This document shows positions 17,080 through 25,554 of a stretch of DNA of 64,000 nt, piece after piece; the stretch's first letter is position 1; each line of letters starts with the position of its first letter. This DNA comes from Candidatus Hydrogenedentota bacterium (GTDB lineage Bacteria; Hydrogenedentota; Hydrogenedentia; Hydrogenedentales; JAEUWI01), in assembly GCA_016182605.1 (NCBI GenBank), contig JACPGE010000074.1:65694-129693 (forward strand), written 5' to 3'. The notes below the pieces were generated by a model. The model had not been told where the DNA came from. It saw only the letters and a program-made list of their open reading frames with translations, and searched no databases. Made by a program: the position numbers and the translations under genes.

Positions 17080-19119
17080 TCAATCAAGTGGCGGAAGCGG
17101 CCCATGAACCGTGAGTTCCGATATGGAAGTGAAAAACGTCAACACTTTGTACTTTGGCGTGGTCGCCCAATGCGGTATCCCCGCCGCATCGCCAATGATG
17201 CGAATGCCCCGGGTGCTTACAGGCTCAAAGGGCAGCAGGTACTCCACGAAATGCGCTTTGTTGTAGGGCTCTTCGCCCGGGAGCAATTGCGGATCGACCA
17301 CAAGCTTCTTCACCGGCTGCCATGCACCGCCCTCGTCCTGATACTCGACATTCAGGCTCGTGAACCAGCCCGCCATTTCTTCCATGGCGCCGGTATGAAA
17401 ACCCAACAGCCCTATCCGCTGTGGCGTTTCCCACGTGTACCCATAATAATCCTGCCGCGGCCCCTCGCTGCTGTCGATGCTGTAAAACGTCGACCCGTCT
17501 CCTGTCGTCTTGCCATCCCGGATGACCTCCACGCTCGGGGCATACAGGGAGGCGGGCACCGTCAGCCACAGCTTGTCGCGCCGGGCCGTGTTGGTTTCGC
17601 GCACGTTGGCCAAAATTTCCTTCGCCGAAGGCGCCAGGTTCGGGCCGCGCACCATCAACTGCACCGTTTGCGTCAGCGGCACACCGGCACTGTCCTGCGC
17701 CTCGACGACGATCGGGTAGACTCCCGCCTGTTCCGCCGTTCCGGAAAGCACGCCATTTTCGAAGTGCAAACCGGAGGGCAGCTCGCCGAGCAAGACTTGC
17801 ACCGCGTAGGGCGCTGTGCCGCCGAATAGCGGTATCGCCCATTCGAGCGCTTTGCCGGTCTCAATGAGCGGGCGCGGACCCGCCGGAAACTCAAAGGGCG
17901 GAACAAAAGCGGCATCTGCATTAATGAGAAACCCGTCTTCGCCGTTCACTTGGGCGCGTTTGCCACCGGTGGCGAGAATCAGCCGTTCCCCCTGCAACGC
18001 CATGCGGGCGGCCATATTCTTCAACGATGCATTCGGAATGTCGAAGCGGGTGTTGTTCAAATAGAAATCGTTGAAGGGCTCCGTCCAATGGCGATCGGGA
18101 AGGGGCTCCAGCAACGCGGCCGGTATGCCCTTCATGCCGAAGCGCACCGCCATGATGCCCGCTATGGTGGCCGCTTGGTTGTCCGCGTCGAATCCCATGG
18201 CACAGTTCAAATCCAGGGTGCGCTGGAAATCGCCCTCGCCATAGAGCATCGCGAGCACGCCGCACGCGGCATTCAGGTTCGCGTTCCAGATCGTCTTCGC
18301 TTCCAGGGGCTCGTCAATGTAGTACTCCTGGGCCATGACCTTGCGCGCGGCCTGCCAATCCGACGGATACTGCGCATGCAATTCGCGCATCCGGGCGACG
18401 GTGTTAATGAAGCGCCCGTCCTTGGGCAGTTGGGCCGTGCCGATCTCTATCAACGTGTTCATGTCGGTCTCGAAAAAGGCCGCCGCGAACATCGCACCGT
18501 AGAATATGGTCGGTTCGATCCCCCAACTGTCGTCCATAATGCGCGCCGCCCAGCCGGACTTGGCTGCGGCGTACTCGATCATGCCGGGCGCGGTGACGCC
18601 CCAAATCTCGTTAATCAACTGCGGATCGATCTGGAACCAGTGTGGATTGTTCTCGCGGTAGCCCGTTACAGGCGGCGTATATCCGAAATTGAGCGCCGCC
18701 AGGCCCGCCCGGTTCGCCAGCCACACGCGGTCGCGCACATGGTGCTTCCACATCTCCCCCAATTGACGGAGCGTGGGCTCCGGACCAAACTTCTCCATGG
18801 TGAGCAGGTACACATACTCGATGTCCGTATCGTCGTCCGCGTAGACACCATTGGCCTCGCGCATGCGCTCCAGATGCACCCCCTCCTGGTAGCCATAGGG
18901 AAACTTGTCAGGCCCGGGCGCATCGATGTAGTCATTTTCATGCGGCAGGCCGTACATGTTGCCCACGCACTGGCCAATCCAGGAAGCGTAAACTTTCTCC
19001 CGGTAATCGCTCGCGGCGATCTCTTTCTCCGCAGCCATGGCGAATGCAGCCGGAAGCAGGGCCAATACAACCCCAAGGCCTGCTCGCATCAAACCCTTTT
19101 CTGTGACGGACAACTTCAT
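17080..19119 (-). CDS. Exported ADP-ribosylglycohydrolase-family protein with Ig-like and discoidin-like domains
   Basis: 679 residues with a signal peptide to ~residue 30. Residues ~36-370 resemble ADP-ribosylglycohydrolases, all-alpha enzymes with two metal ions. The acidic sites are D95-D-D-T-D99 and D311-A-D313-N followed by QAATIAGIMAVRFG, in place of the usual SDDT and GGDTDT. Next comes a short putative-Ig domain (LPSGLHFENGVLSGTAEQAGVYPI), then a beta-sandwich region (~510-675) with TFYSIDSSEGP and WETPQRIGLLGFH that looks like a sugar-binding or F5/8-type domain. The family removes ADP-ribose or related ribosyl groups in the cytoplasm; a signal peptide suggests a different, extracellular ribosylated substrate. 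It lies four bases after the esterase. Confidence 0.8.
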   Translation of the reverse strand: MKLSVTEKGLMRAGLGVVLALLPAAFAMAAEKEIAASDYREKVYASWIGQCVGNMYGLPHENDYIDAPGPDKFPYGYQEGVHLERMREANGVYADDDTDIEYVYLLTMEKFGPEPTLRQLGEMWKHHVRDRVWLANRAGLAALNFGYTPPVTGYRENNPHWFQIDPQLINEIWGVTAPGMIEYAAAKSGWAARIMDDSWGIEPTIFYGAMFAAAFFETDMNTLIEIGTAQLPKDGRFINTVARMRELHAQYPSDWQAARKVMAQEYYIDEPLEAKTIWNANLNAACGVLAMLYGEGDFQRTLDLNCAMGFDADNQAATIAGIMAVRFGMKGIPAALLEPLPDRHWTEPFNDFYLNNTRFDIPNASLKNMAARMALQGERLILATGGKRAQVNGEDGFLINADAAFVPPFEFPAGPRPLIETGKALEWAIPLFGGTAPYAVQVLLGELPSGLHFENGVLSGTAEQAGVYPIVVEAQDSAGVPLTQTVQLMVRGPNLAPSAKEILANVRETNTARRDKLWLTVPASLYAPSVEVIRDGKTTGDGSTFYSIDSSEGPRQDYYGYTWETPQRIGLLGFHTGAMEEMAGWFTSLNVEYQDEGGAWQPVKKLVVDPQLLPGEEPYNKAHFVEYLLPFEPVSTRGIRIIGDAAGIPHWATTPKYKVLTFFTSISELTVHGPLPPLD

Positions 19120-19123
19120 GAAT

Positions 19124-19903
19124 CTATTCCTGCTTTCCAGGCGCTTCGCTCTTCTTGCGCTGTTTCACAAGCCAGGTCCAAAGCTCTTCCATCTTCATGG
19201 CGGGCGCGCAGGCGCCATGGCCCACGCCCTCGAATATGGTCATCTGCACGTCGGCATCGACACTCTTCAATTCCTGATACATGTTGCGCGATTCGTCCGT
19301 GGGCACGCCGGTGTCCAGTTCGCCCGCAAAAATCCAGATGCCTGCATGCCGGATTCGCTCGATGGCGACCATCGCGCGCGCGCTAATCGCCACAACGGCG
19401 GAAAAGGTGTCCGGATAGCTGCATGCCACTTCCCACGTGCCGAAGCCGCCGCGGCTGTAGCCCATGATCCACACGCGATCCCGATCCACGCGGTGGCGGG
19501 AAATAACGTCCTGCAACAGCAGGTGCACGCTGTCTGGATCCCAGTGCACGTCCGCGGGCAGTTGCGGCGCCAGAAGGATAAACGGAAAGTTCCGGCCCTT
19601 GAGTTTCATCTCGGGCGGACCATACTCAAAAATCTCTTCCATGTCATCGTGCGCGCCGGCGCCATGAAGCCACAACAAGAGCGGCCAGTTCTCTTGAGAA
19701 GTCTCATACCCGTCCGGCAGCATCACCCAGTAATTCATCTTCACGGGCTTCTTGGCTTCGGCTGTGAACACCGTGGGCGGGGGAAAAGCGGGCGCTTCCT
19801 CCGCGACGGCGCCGCCATGGAGGAACAGAAGTGCCGCCAATCCCAATACGCCTGTGACAAGGCATCGAACTTGGCAACTTATTGTGCCGCGGAAATTCTT
19901 CAC
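19124..19903 (-). CDS. Exported alpha/beta-hydrolase, phospholipase/carboxylesterase type
   Basis: 259 residues from a GTG with GAGGGA seven bases upstream. Residues ~10-35 are a signal peptide. The oxyanion region WLHGAGA (~79-85), nucleophile elbow GYS150RGGFG, acid in FAGELDTGVP and His in GVGHGACAP give a complete serine hydrolase triad. The layout matches the small extracellular esterases often annotated as feruloyl/acetyl esterases or phospholipase-carboxylesterases. It lies 12 bases after one glycohydrolase-family gene and four before another, so it likely removes an acyl group from the same substrate. Confidence 0.82.
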   Translation of the reverse strand: MKNFRGTISCQVRCLVTGVLGLAALLFLHGGAVAEEAPAFPPPTVFTAEAKKPVKMNYWVMLPDGYETSQENWPLLLWLHGAGAHDDMEEIFEYGPPEMKLKGRNFPFILLAPQLPADVHWDPDSVHLLLQDVISRHRVDRDRVWIMGYSRGGFGTWEVACSYPDTFSAVVAISARAMVAIERIRHAGIWIFAGELDTGVPTDESRNMYQELKSVDADVQMTIFEGVGHGACAPAMKMEELWTWLVKQRKKSEAPGKQE

Positions 19904-19915
19904 CGTATCTATCCC

Positions 19916-21523
19916 TCACTCTTCCGGACGAAAGGTCTTCGCGTATTCTACACGCACGTGACTGCCCCTGGATCGCGGATCCGCGTCGGGCACGGTCAAT
20001 AAGCGCACCGTATGCTTCGTGTTCTCCAGACCGTACGCATGCCAGATGTCCCGGTCGTAGGTGTCCTTGCCGATGTAGCAGTTCACCCGGCTCACCTTGT
20101 TGCCATCCAGGAAGATGTCCACCATCCCGCCCTGCTCCGGCTCGATCATACCCACGATGGCCACGCCGCTGCCCGTGAATGCAAACTCCGCCTCGTTGCC
20201 CGCTGCCGTGCTTACTTTGGCCGCAGGGTCGTAGTAATTCGCGTAGGGCCGCGTCTCCCAGGCGCCCCGCCAGGTCCACGCCGGATCGTCATGCAAAAAC
20301 TGCTTCTCCGGCAGCCCCATGCTCCATTGTTCCAGCGCGGGCGGCGCGGGAAGCTGCCGCGGCACGATCAGGGTGTTGCCCTCCACGCGTCCTCCGGCGG
20401 TCTCGGCCGCGGCAATGGCGCGCTTCAGGGTAGACTGGCTAATCTCGTTGAAGGTGTAATTCGTGAAGTTGAATTTCGTGTCGGCTATCGCGGGTATGCC
20501 GCCCACCCACGCGGGGTCCAGCGCCTTGTAGCCATAAAGCACGCCAAGCACCCCGGCTGCGCTGGAGGGATTGCAGTCGGAATCCTGGCCGCAGCGCGTC
20601 GATATATCGATGGTCCGCGTCAAATCGCCCGCGCCGTAGAGCATGCCGATCGCGATATAGGCGCCATTGAGACGCGCATCGATGTTGAACGGGGCCAGCG
20701 CGCCTTCGGGGCACGCGTCGTCTTTGTCCCATTTCTCGTTGATCAGGCGCCAGCACTCGGTCCAGCTATCGGGGTGCGCTTCGTACAACGCTACTGTATC
20801 TTCCAGGATCTGCCGGTAGCCGCTGCCCTCGGGCATGCAGGCGATGCCCGCCTCCACGATCTTTTGGATGTCGGTTTCGAAATAGGCCGCGGCGTACATG
20901 CCCGCAACGAACATCCCGCCGTATACGCCGTCCCCATAATTCACCACCCGCCCTATCCGATCACACAGTTCGATCGCCTGTTGCGGCATGCCGGGAGCCA
21001 TCATGCCGATGAAATCGGCCTCGATCTGAAAGTCGATGTCGTTGGAATGCATGTTGTACAGCGGATGACCGGAGAGCGGCGCATCGATATGGTTGTTGAG
21101 ATGCCGCCGCGCCGCCGCGTTCGCGTGCCAAAGCTTGTACTTCGAGTCGCGAAACGCCGCCGCATGGTCCGCCATCGTGGCGTCCAGTCCCACCCTGTCC
21201 AAGACTTCCGCAAAGGTCATCTCCACATAGAGGTCGTCCTGGTCCAGCGCGCCGTTCACCATCTCGGGCGACCATTTCAGATCGGCATCCACGATCCGGC
21301 CGCGCCAGCGGAACTCCGTGGGATCGCCGTAACACACGCCCGCCATCTGGCCCGCCCAGCCTCCCCGGATTTTGTCTTCAAACACGGCCAGGTCAATGCG
21401 CAACTCCTCCCCCGCAACCGCCTGCGCGCCCTCTTCTGTCTGCGTGGTGACACACCCCGCCGCACACACCAGCGCCAGGGCAGCGCACGCGCCCGGGATC
21501 GAACGCTGAAAGCATCTGGACAC
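19916..21523 (-). CDS. ADP-ribosylglycohydrolase-family lipoprotein
   Basis: 535 residues from a GTG at 21523, ten bases after the upstream stop. The signal ends in a lipobox A-A-G-C24, so it should be lipid-anchored outside the cytoplasm. Residues ~40-350 are glycohydrolase-like (FEDKIRGGWAGQMAGVCYGD), with acidic sites D94-Q-D-D97 and GQDSDCNPSSAAG. The C-terminal ~130 residues (from WTWRGAWETRPYANYY) form a likely beta-sandwich. An ATG in another frame at 21525 was rejected because its product lacks these motifs. Close relative of the gene upstream and a more distant relative of the one at 17080. Confidence 0.8.
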   Translation of the reverse strand: MSRCFQRSIPGACAALALVCAAGCVTTQTEEGAQAVAGEELRIDLAVFEDKIRGGWAGQMAGVCYGDPTEFRWRGRIVDADLKWSPEMVNGALDQDDLYVEMTFAEVLDRVGLDATMADHAAAFRDSKYKLWHANAAARRHLNNHIDAPLSGHPLYNMHSNDIDFQIEADFIGMMAPGMPQQAIELCDRIGRVVNYGDGVYGGMFVAGMYAAAYFETDIQKIVEAGIACMPEGSGYRQILEDTVALYEAHPDSWTECWRLINEKWDKDDACPEGALAPFNIDARLNGAYIAIGMLYGAGDLTRTIDISTRCGQDSDCNPSSAAGVLGVLYGYKALDPAWVGGIPAIADTKFNFTNYTFNEISQSTLKRAIAAAETAGGRVEGNTLIVPRQLPAPPALEQWSMGLPEKQFLHDDPAWTWRGAWETRPYANYYDPAAKVSTAAGNEAEFAFTGSGVAIVGMIEPEQGGMVDIFLDGNKVSRVNCYIGKDTYDRDIWHAYGLENTKHTVRLLTVPDADPRSRGSHVRVEYAKTFRPEE

Positions 21524-21533
21524 ATGAAAATGC

Positions 21534-23237
21534 CTATTCACTGACGATCTCCAGGTCGTCCCAGAATGCCGCTTCCCAGGTGATTGTGCCACTGGTGTTG
21601 TAAGCGTTCGTGAGTTCAACCAGTACTTCTTTGCCGGCATACGCGCTCAGATCGAGTTCCACCTTGAGCCAGTTGTCCGTCGCCGTCTCTTTGCCCACGT
21701 TCGTGTCGAGCAAGACGCCGCCATCCACCTTCACGCCGAGCTGCCAATCGCCCGGGTGGTCATGACCCGCCATGAAGCGCAGGGTGGTCTTCTTGCCCTC
21801 CGGAACCAGCACCTTCTGAAAAATTACACAGGGCGTTTTCTCATCCAGCGGATGCGTGCCCAGCACGGAGTCCCGCCCCAGAAACGTATCGTGGTAGCCC
21901 GGATTGCGGTAGCTCCCGCAATGATCTATTTCCCACGCCGGCGCGAACTTCTCGAGCGCGTCCGTCAGATCGATCTTCGGCCCTTCCGGCGGCACGATCG
22001 TGCGCATCTCGCCTTCCGCGTACCGGCTGTTCGCGATGGGGCCCGGATCCCAGCACACCGTAAGCTCGGGCGGCTCCGGCTGCTGCACCGGGATAACGAA
22101 GACCTCGCGGCCCTGCTCGTCGATCTCGATGCGCCCGCCCTCGCGGACAATCGTCTGGCGCGCCAGCATCTCGCTTACCCGAATGACGTCGTCGAAGGTG
22201 TACGGGCTGAAACTGAACTTCGTTTCCTTTTCCAGTCCGGAAGTGTAGCGTTCGGGAAGGTTCTTGTAGCCCACGGTCTGAAACAACACGCCGGCCGCCG
22301 TGGAGGAGGTGCAATCGGAGTCCTGGCCGCAACGCATCGCGGTAGTTATCGTGTTGTCCAGATCGCCTTTCCCGTAGAGCAGGCCAATGACGACGAAGCA
22401 GCCGTTAAGCTTGGCGTTGATATTGCCCTGGCCTTTCGGAAAACAGGCACAGCGGCGGTAGTCATCATTCTTGGCGTACTTGTCCGTCAGCTTCTTCCAC
22501 GCCGCCTGCCAGTCGTCCGGAAACTCGTCTTTCGCCGCCAGCGTGTCCGTGATCGCTTCGTGGTATTGGCTGCCCTCGGGCACGCACCGCAGCCCGGCTT
22601 CCACAATTTCCCGCAGGTCGTCCGTAAAGAACGCTTCCGTGATCATGCCGCCCACAAAGAGGCCGCCGTAGAGGCCGTCGCCATAGTTCATGAGCCGCCC
22701 GAAAATCTCGCCTAGGCGGATAATGCTGTTGGGCAATCCCGGCGAGATAAGGCCGGAATAGTCGGCCTGTATCTGATAATCAATATCGTCGGAATGCTTG
22801 TTGAATTGCGGGTGCCCGGAATCCGGCGGGGCAATGCCGTTGCGCAGATTTTCCCGCGCGTTCAAATTGGCATGCCACAGCTTGTATCCGGAATTGGCAA
22901 AATCGATGCCGGCCTGGCGGATGGACACGTCCAGGCCATAGACCTCCAGCGTGCGCAAGAAGGTCGTGTCCAGATAGAGATCGTCCTGGAAAAACTGGTT
23001 GACGATCCGCGGCTCCCACTTCGGCACCACCTCCATCGGCATGATCTCTTCCTGCCAGCGCGGAGACATCTGCCCCCATCCCACTGCGGCCATCTGCCCG
23101 ATCCAGGCAGCGCGCATTTTGTCGCGGTAGTCCTCCACCAGGAGCCGCCGCATGGGCGCCTCCTCCGCCATCGCCGCGCCCGCTTGAACCAACCAAATAC
23201 AGCCGACCGAAAATGCGGCGAGGTACTTCGTCGCCAT
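21534..23237 (-). CDS. Exported ADP-ribosylglycohydrolase-family protein, first gene of the operon
   Basis: 567 residues from the ATG at 23237 (AAAGG ~9 bases upstream), with a signal peptide ending near AAMAEE. The glycohydrolase-like core starts at YRDKMRAAWIGQMAAV; acidic sites are Q84-D-D86-L-Y and GQDSDCTSSTAAG. These replace the canonical SDDT/GGDTDT but keep the metal-coordinating Asp positions. Residues ~440-567 form a C-terminal beta-rich domain, ending WEAAFWDDLEIV, that could bind carbohydrate. The genes that follow are spaced 10, 12, 4 and 36 bases apart. Substrate unknown; the operon ends in ribokinase, pointing to a ribose-containing compound. Confidence 0.8.
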   Translation of the reverse strand: MATKYLAAFSVGCIWLVQAGAAMAEEAPMRRLLVEDYRDKMRAAWIGQMAAVGWGQMSPRWQEEIMPMEVVPKWEPRIVNQFFQDDLYLDTTFLRTLEVYGLDVSIRQAGIDFANSGYKLWHANLNARENLRNGIAPPDSGHPQFNKHSDDIDYQIQADYSGLISPGLPNSIIRLGEIFGRLMNYGDGLYGGLFVGGMITEAFFTDDLREIVEAGLRCVPEGSQYHEAITDTLAAKDEFPDDWQAAWKKLTDKYAKNDDYRRCACFPKGQGNINAKLNGCFVVIGLLYGKGDLDNTITTAMRCGQDSDCTSSTAAGVLFQTVGYKNLPERYTSGLEKETKFSFSPYTFDDVIRVSEMLARQTIVREGGRIEIDEQGREVFVIPVQQPEPPELTVCWDPGPIANSRYAEGEMRTIVPPEGPKIDLTDALEKFAPAWEIDHCGSYRNPGYHDTFLGRDSVLGTHPLDEKTPCVIFQKVLVPEGKKTTLRFMAGHDHPGDWQLGVKVDGGVLLDTNVGKETATDNWLKVELDLSAYAGKEVLVELTNAYNTSGTITWEAAFWDDLEIVSE

Positions 23238-23298
23238 GGGAATAGACCTTTCAAGTTGTGTTCCCGGCGGGCGCCGGGGTTGGCTTGCCCCCGGGGCG

Positions 23299-23329
23299 GG
23301 GCCGCCAGCTCGTGGGGAGCCGGCGGCCC
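23299..23329 (-). terminator. Strong GC-rich hairpin after the triplicated-module gene
   Basis: A 13-base-pair stem with one G-U pair and a five-base loop lies 21 bases past the stop at 23350 and 62 bases before the ATG at 23237. There is no U-run, so it could instead be a processing or stabilising hairpin. It marks a sensible boundary between the surface-protein gene and the glycohydrolase operon. Confidence 0.5.
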
Positions 23330-23349
23330 GTGCCGGGTGACAGAACGCG

Positions 23350-25470
23350 TTACTTCTGTTTACGGGTCTTGCGCGCCAGCACAAGGGCGATGGCGCCCGC
23401 GCCCGCCGCAAGGGCCGCGAAGCCCGCAACCGGTACTTCCGTGGCCACTTCCAACAAGGTATACAGGGTCACGATCGCTTTCGAACCATCGTCATACGTG
23501 ACCGAATACGTGCCGCTGTCCGATTCGATCGCGGGATCGATGGTCAGCGTCCGGGTATTTACCCCGGAGATCCGGCCCGCTGCCGAGCCGGGAAGCATGC
23601 CTTCGGCAGACGATTCCGTGAAGGTGATGTGATCGATGTACACCTGCGAGATGCCCGCATTGGAGACGAGCCGGAAATCCAGCTTGTCGATGTCGGTCGG
23701 ATCGAAGGGATCCCAACTGTCATCCGCAAAGGCTTCCACTTCCGCAAGCGAGAAGGAGACGTAGCCCCATTCGCCTGCCGCAGGCAGATCGCCCGTGAAT
23801 ACGCCGCCGCGCGCGCCGTTCCATTCCGTGTTGGCCAGCGTCACGCGCGCCAGCGTAAGCGGGCCCGTGTACTTGATGTAGAAGTTGAAGAAGCCCGTCG
23901 ACTGCAGATCGAGCGAACCCAGATCTTCAATCAAGTAACCCCCGCGCGTTGCGCCACTGTGATCGGGATCGATCTGGACGTGCACGGCATGCGCAGAGGC
24001 CGCATCCGGCGTGTCCGTCGTGTAGCCTTCCAGCGTGCCGTCATCGTAGGCTTCGCTGGTGCCACAGGCCGTTTCACCATCATAGTCGCAAGCGATGGTC
24101 ACGTCGACATCGATCGGGCCGCCGTCTTTTTCCCACAGGTAACCCGTGCCGCCTTCGGGCGCGGAAAGCGTGACGGCCTGTCCCGCTTCGATATAGCCCT
24201 TGGGAGACTGATCGATGCTCGGCCCAGCTTCGCCCTCTCCCTCGCCTTCGCCACTTTCCGCACCAATCTCTCCGTTCGCCGGAGAATTGCTCAACGTTAC
24301 GTGGTCGATGAATACCTGGGAAACGCCCGAGTTCGACACGAGCCGGAATTCCACGAACTCCAGATTTGCCGGATCGAATGTGCCGTAGGTATCGTCATCC
24401 CACAAAAGTGCTTCGGCAAGCGAATAGGACAGGTAACCCCATTCACCCTCTGCCGGCAGATCGTCCGTGATAACGCCACCCAGTGCCGCATCGTACTCTG
24501 GATTCGTGAGATTGACCCGCACCAGTTCCAGTGGTCCCGTGTACTTGATGTAGAAGTTCACATAGCCCGTGGACGTCAAGTCCAGTCCGCCAAGCTCTTG
24601 AATTTCCACGCCGCCACGAAGCGCCGCGTCGGTATTCGGATCAACGGTGAATTGCGCCGAATAGGCCGAGCCCGCAGCCGGGGTGTCGGTCGAGTAGGCC
24701 GTGAATACCGCATCCTGGTAAGGCGCAGTCGTGTGGCACTCAGCCTGATCTTCCCAATCGCAAATGAGGATCTGGTCGACCTCGCCTTCGCCTTCGCCTT
24801 CGCCTTCACCCTCGCCTTCACCCTCGCCACCGCCACCCGGATCCACCGGACCGCCAATCTCGCCGTTGACAGCGGTGTCGCTCACCGTGATGTGATCGAG
24901 AAACACCTGCGACGTGCCGCCGTTGGAGACCAGGCGGATATCCATGATCTCAAGATCGGTAACATCGAAGGTCTCCCAACTGTCGTCCATCCACGCCAGC
25001 ACTTCCGACATGGGTATGGAGACATAGCCCCACACGCCTTCCGCCGGAAGATCGGCCGTGAGGATGCCGCCCACAGCCGCGCCGTAGCCGGCGTTTGCAA
25101 GCGTCACCCGGAACATCGTCAGCGGTCCCGTGTATTTCACGTAGAAATTGAAGAATTGGTAGTCCTGAATATTCAGACTGCCAATATCCGTTATCTCCAC
25201 GCCGCCGCGTTCCGCCACGCTGGTCGTGGGATCCACCGTGAATTGTCCGGAGTTGTCCGATCCCGCAGCCGGCGTATCGGCGGGAAATCCCGCCGCGGCC
25301 CCATCGTCATACGGGGCGGTGGTGTGACAGGCCACGCCACCCTCCCAATCGCAAATGATGACTTGTCCTGCCCACGCCGCCGATGGCGAAAGCAGCAGCG
25401 CCAGGGCACATAGCATGCCTAATATCAGCGTTGCCCTCTGCCCTTGTTGTGCTCCAGTACGGTGCCTCAT
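23350..25470 (-). CDS. Surface protein with three 170-residue modules, Glu-Gly linkers and C-terminal anchor
   Basis: 706 residues from the ATG at 25470 (GGGAAGGAAC upstream), with a signal peptide to ~residue 35. Module 1 is residues 37-206, module 2 234-403 and module 3 458-627; all start with a CDWE/CDYD Cys motif and share FYxKYTGPL, GVWGYVS-type and RLVSN-DH segments. Linkers of alternating Glu-Gly lie at 215-230 and 407-414. Residues 417-457 and 632-677 look like the two halves of one Ig-like domain (AGQAVTLSAP ... YLWEKDG; RTLTIDPAIESDSGTYSVTY), with module 3 between them. The end, VPVAG, a hydrophobic stretch and RKTRKQK, is a sorting/anchor signal. I do not recognise the module; a sugar-binding role is a guess from the beta-rich pattern. 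Confidence 0.75.
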   Translation of the reverse strand: MRHRTGAQQGQRATLILGMLCALALLLSPSAAWAGQVIICDWEGGVACHTTAPYDDGAAAGFPADTPAAGSDNSGQFTVDPTTSVAERGGVEITDIGSLNIQDYQFFNFYVKYTGPLTMFRVTLANAGYGAAVGGILTADLPAEGVWGYVSIPMSEVLAWMDDSWETFDVTDLEIMDIRLVSNGGTSQVFLDHITVSDTAVNGEIGGPVDPGGGGEGEGEGEGEGEGEGEVDQILICDWEDQAECHTTAPYQDAVFTAYSTDTPAAGSAYSAQFTVDPNTDAALRGGVEIQELGGLDLTSTGYVNFYIKYTGPLELVRVNLTNPEYDAALGGVITDDLPAEGEWGYLSYSLAEALLWDDDTYGTFDPANLEFVEFRLVSNSGVSQVFIDHVTLSNSPANGEIGAESGEGEGEGEAGPSIDQSPKGYIEAGQAVTLSAPEGGTGYLWEKDGGPIDVDVTIACDYDGETACGTSEAYDDGTLEGYTTDTPDAASAHAVHVQIDPDHSGATRGGYLIEDLGSLDLQSTGFFNFYIKYTGPLTLARVTLANTEWNGARGGVFTGDLPAAGEWGYVSFSLAEVEAFADDSWDPFDPTDIDKLDFRLVSNAGISQVYIDHITFTESSAEGMLPGSAAGRISGVNTRTLTIDPAIESDSGTYSVTYDDGSKAIVTLYTLLEVATEVPVAGFAALAAGAGAIALVLARKTRKQK
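23590..24099 (-). repeat. Module copy 3 (coding repeat)
   Basis: Residues 458-627. Same length (170) as copies 1 and 2, but interrupting an Ig-like domain rather than following a Glu-Gly linker. Confidence 0.7.
24262..24771 (-). repeat. Module copy 2 (coding repeat)
   Basis: Residues 234-403, following the first Glu-Gly linker. Shares with copy 1 the segments CDWE, CHTTAPY and TDTPAAGS. Confidence 0.75.
24781..24828 (-). repeat. Short-period repeat coding alternating Glu-Gly
   Basis: A run of six-base units coding eight Glu-Gly pairs (residues 215-230) between modules 1 and 2. A shorter run lies near 24230-24255. The repeat length could vary between strains by slippage without changing frame. 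Confidence 0.85.
24853..25362 (-). repeat. Module copy 1 (coding repeat)
   Basis: Residues 37-206, directly after the signal peptide. Confidence 0.75.
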
Positions 25471-25530
25471 GTTCCTTCCCTTTCTGGTATTCAAACCCAA
25501 AATTCCTGGTTTGCTCGCGTGTTATGCCCA

Positions 25531-25548
25531 CCGTCCCCCAGGGGACGG
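25531..25548 (-). terminator. Short hairpin after the pseudopilin-like gene
   Basis: CCGTCCCC and GGGGACGG face each other around a two-base centre, seven bases past the stop at 25555. No U-run. It may partly separate the pseudopilin-like gene from the module protein 85 bases downstream. Confidence 0.4.
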
Positions 25549-25554
25549 ATCGGC

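Noticed and set aside
24781-24828. Short-period repeat considered as CRISPR or regulatory
   Set aside because: Six-base units, in frame and coding Glu-Gly linkers; no spacers.
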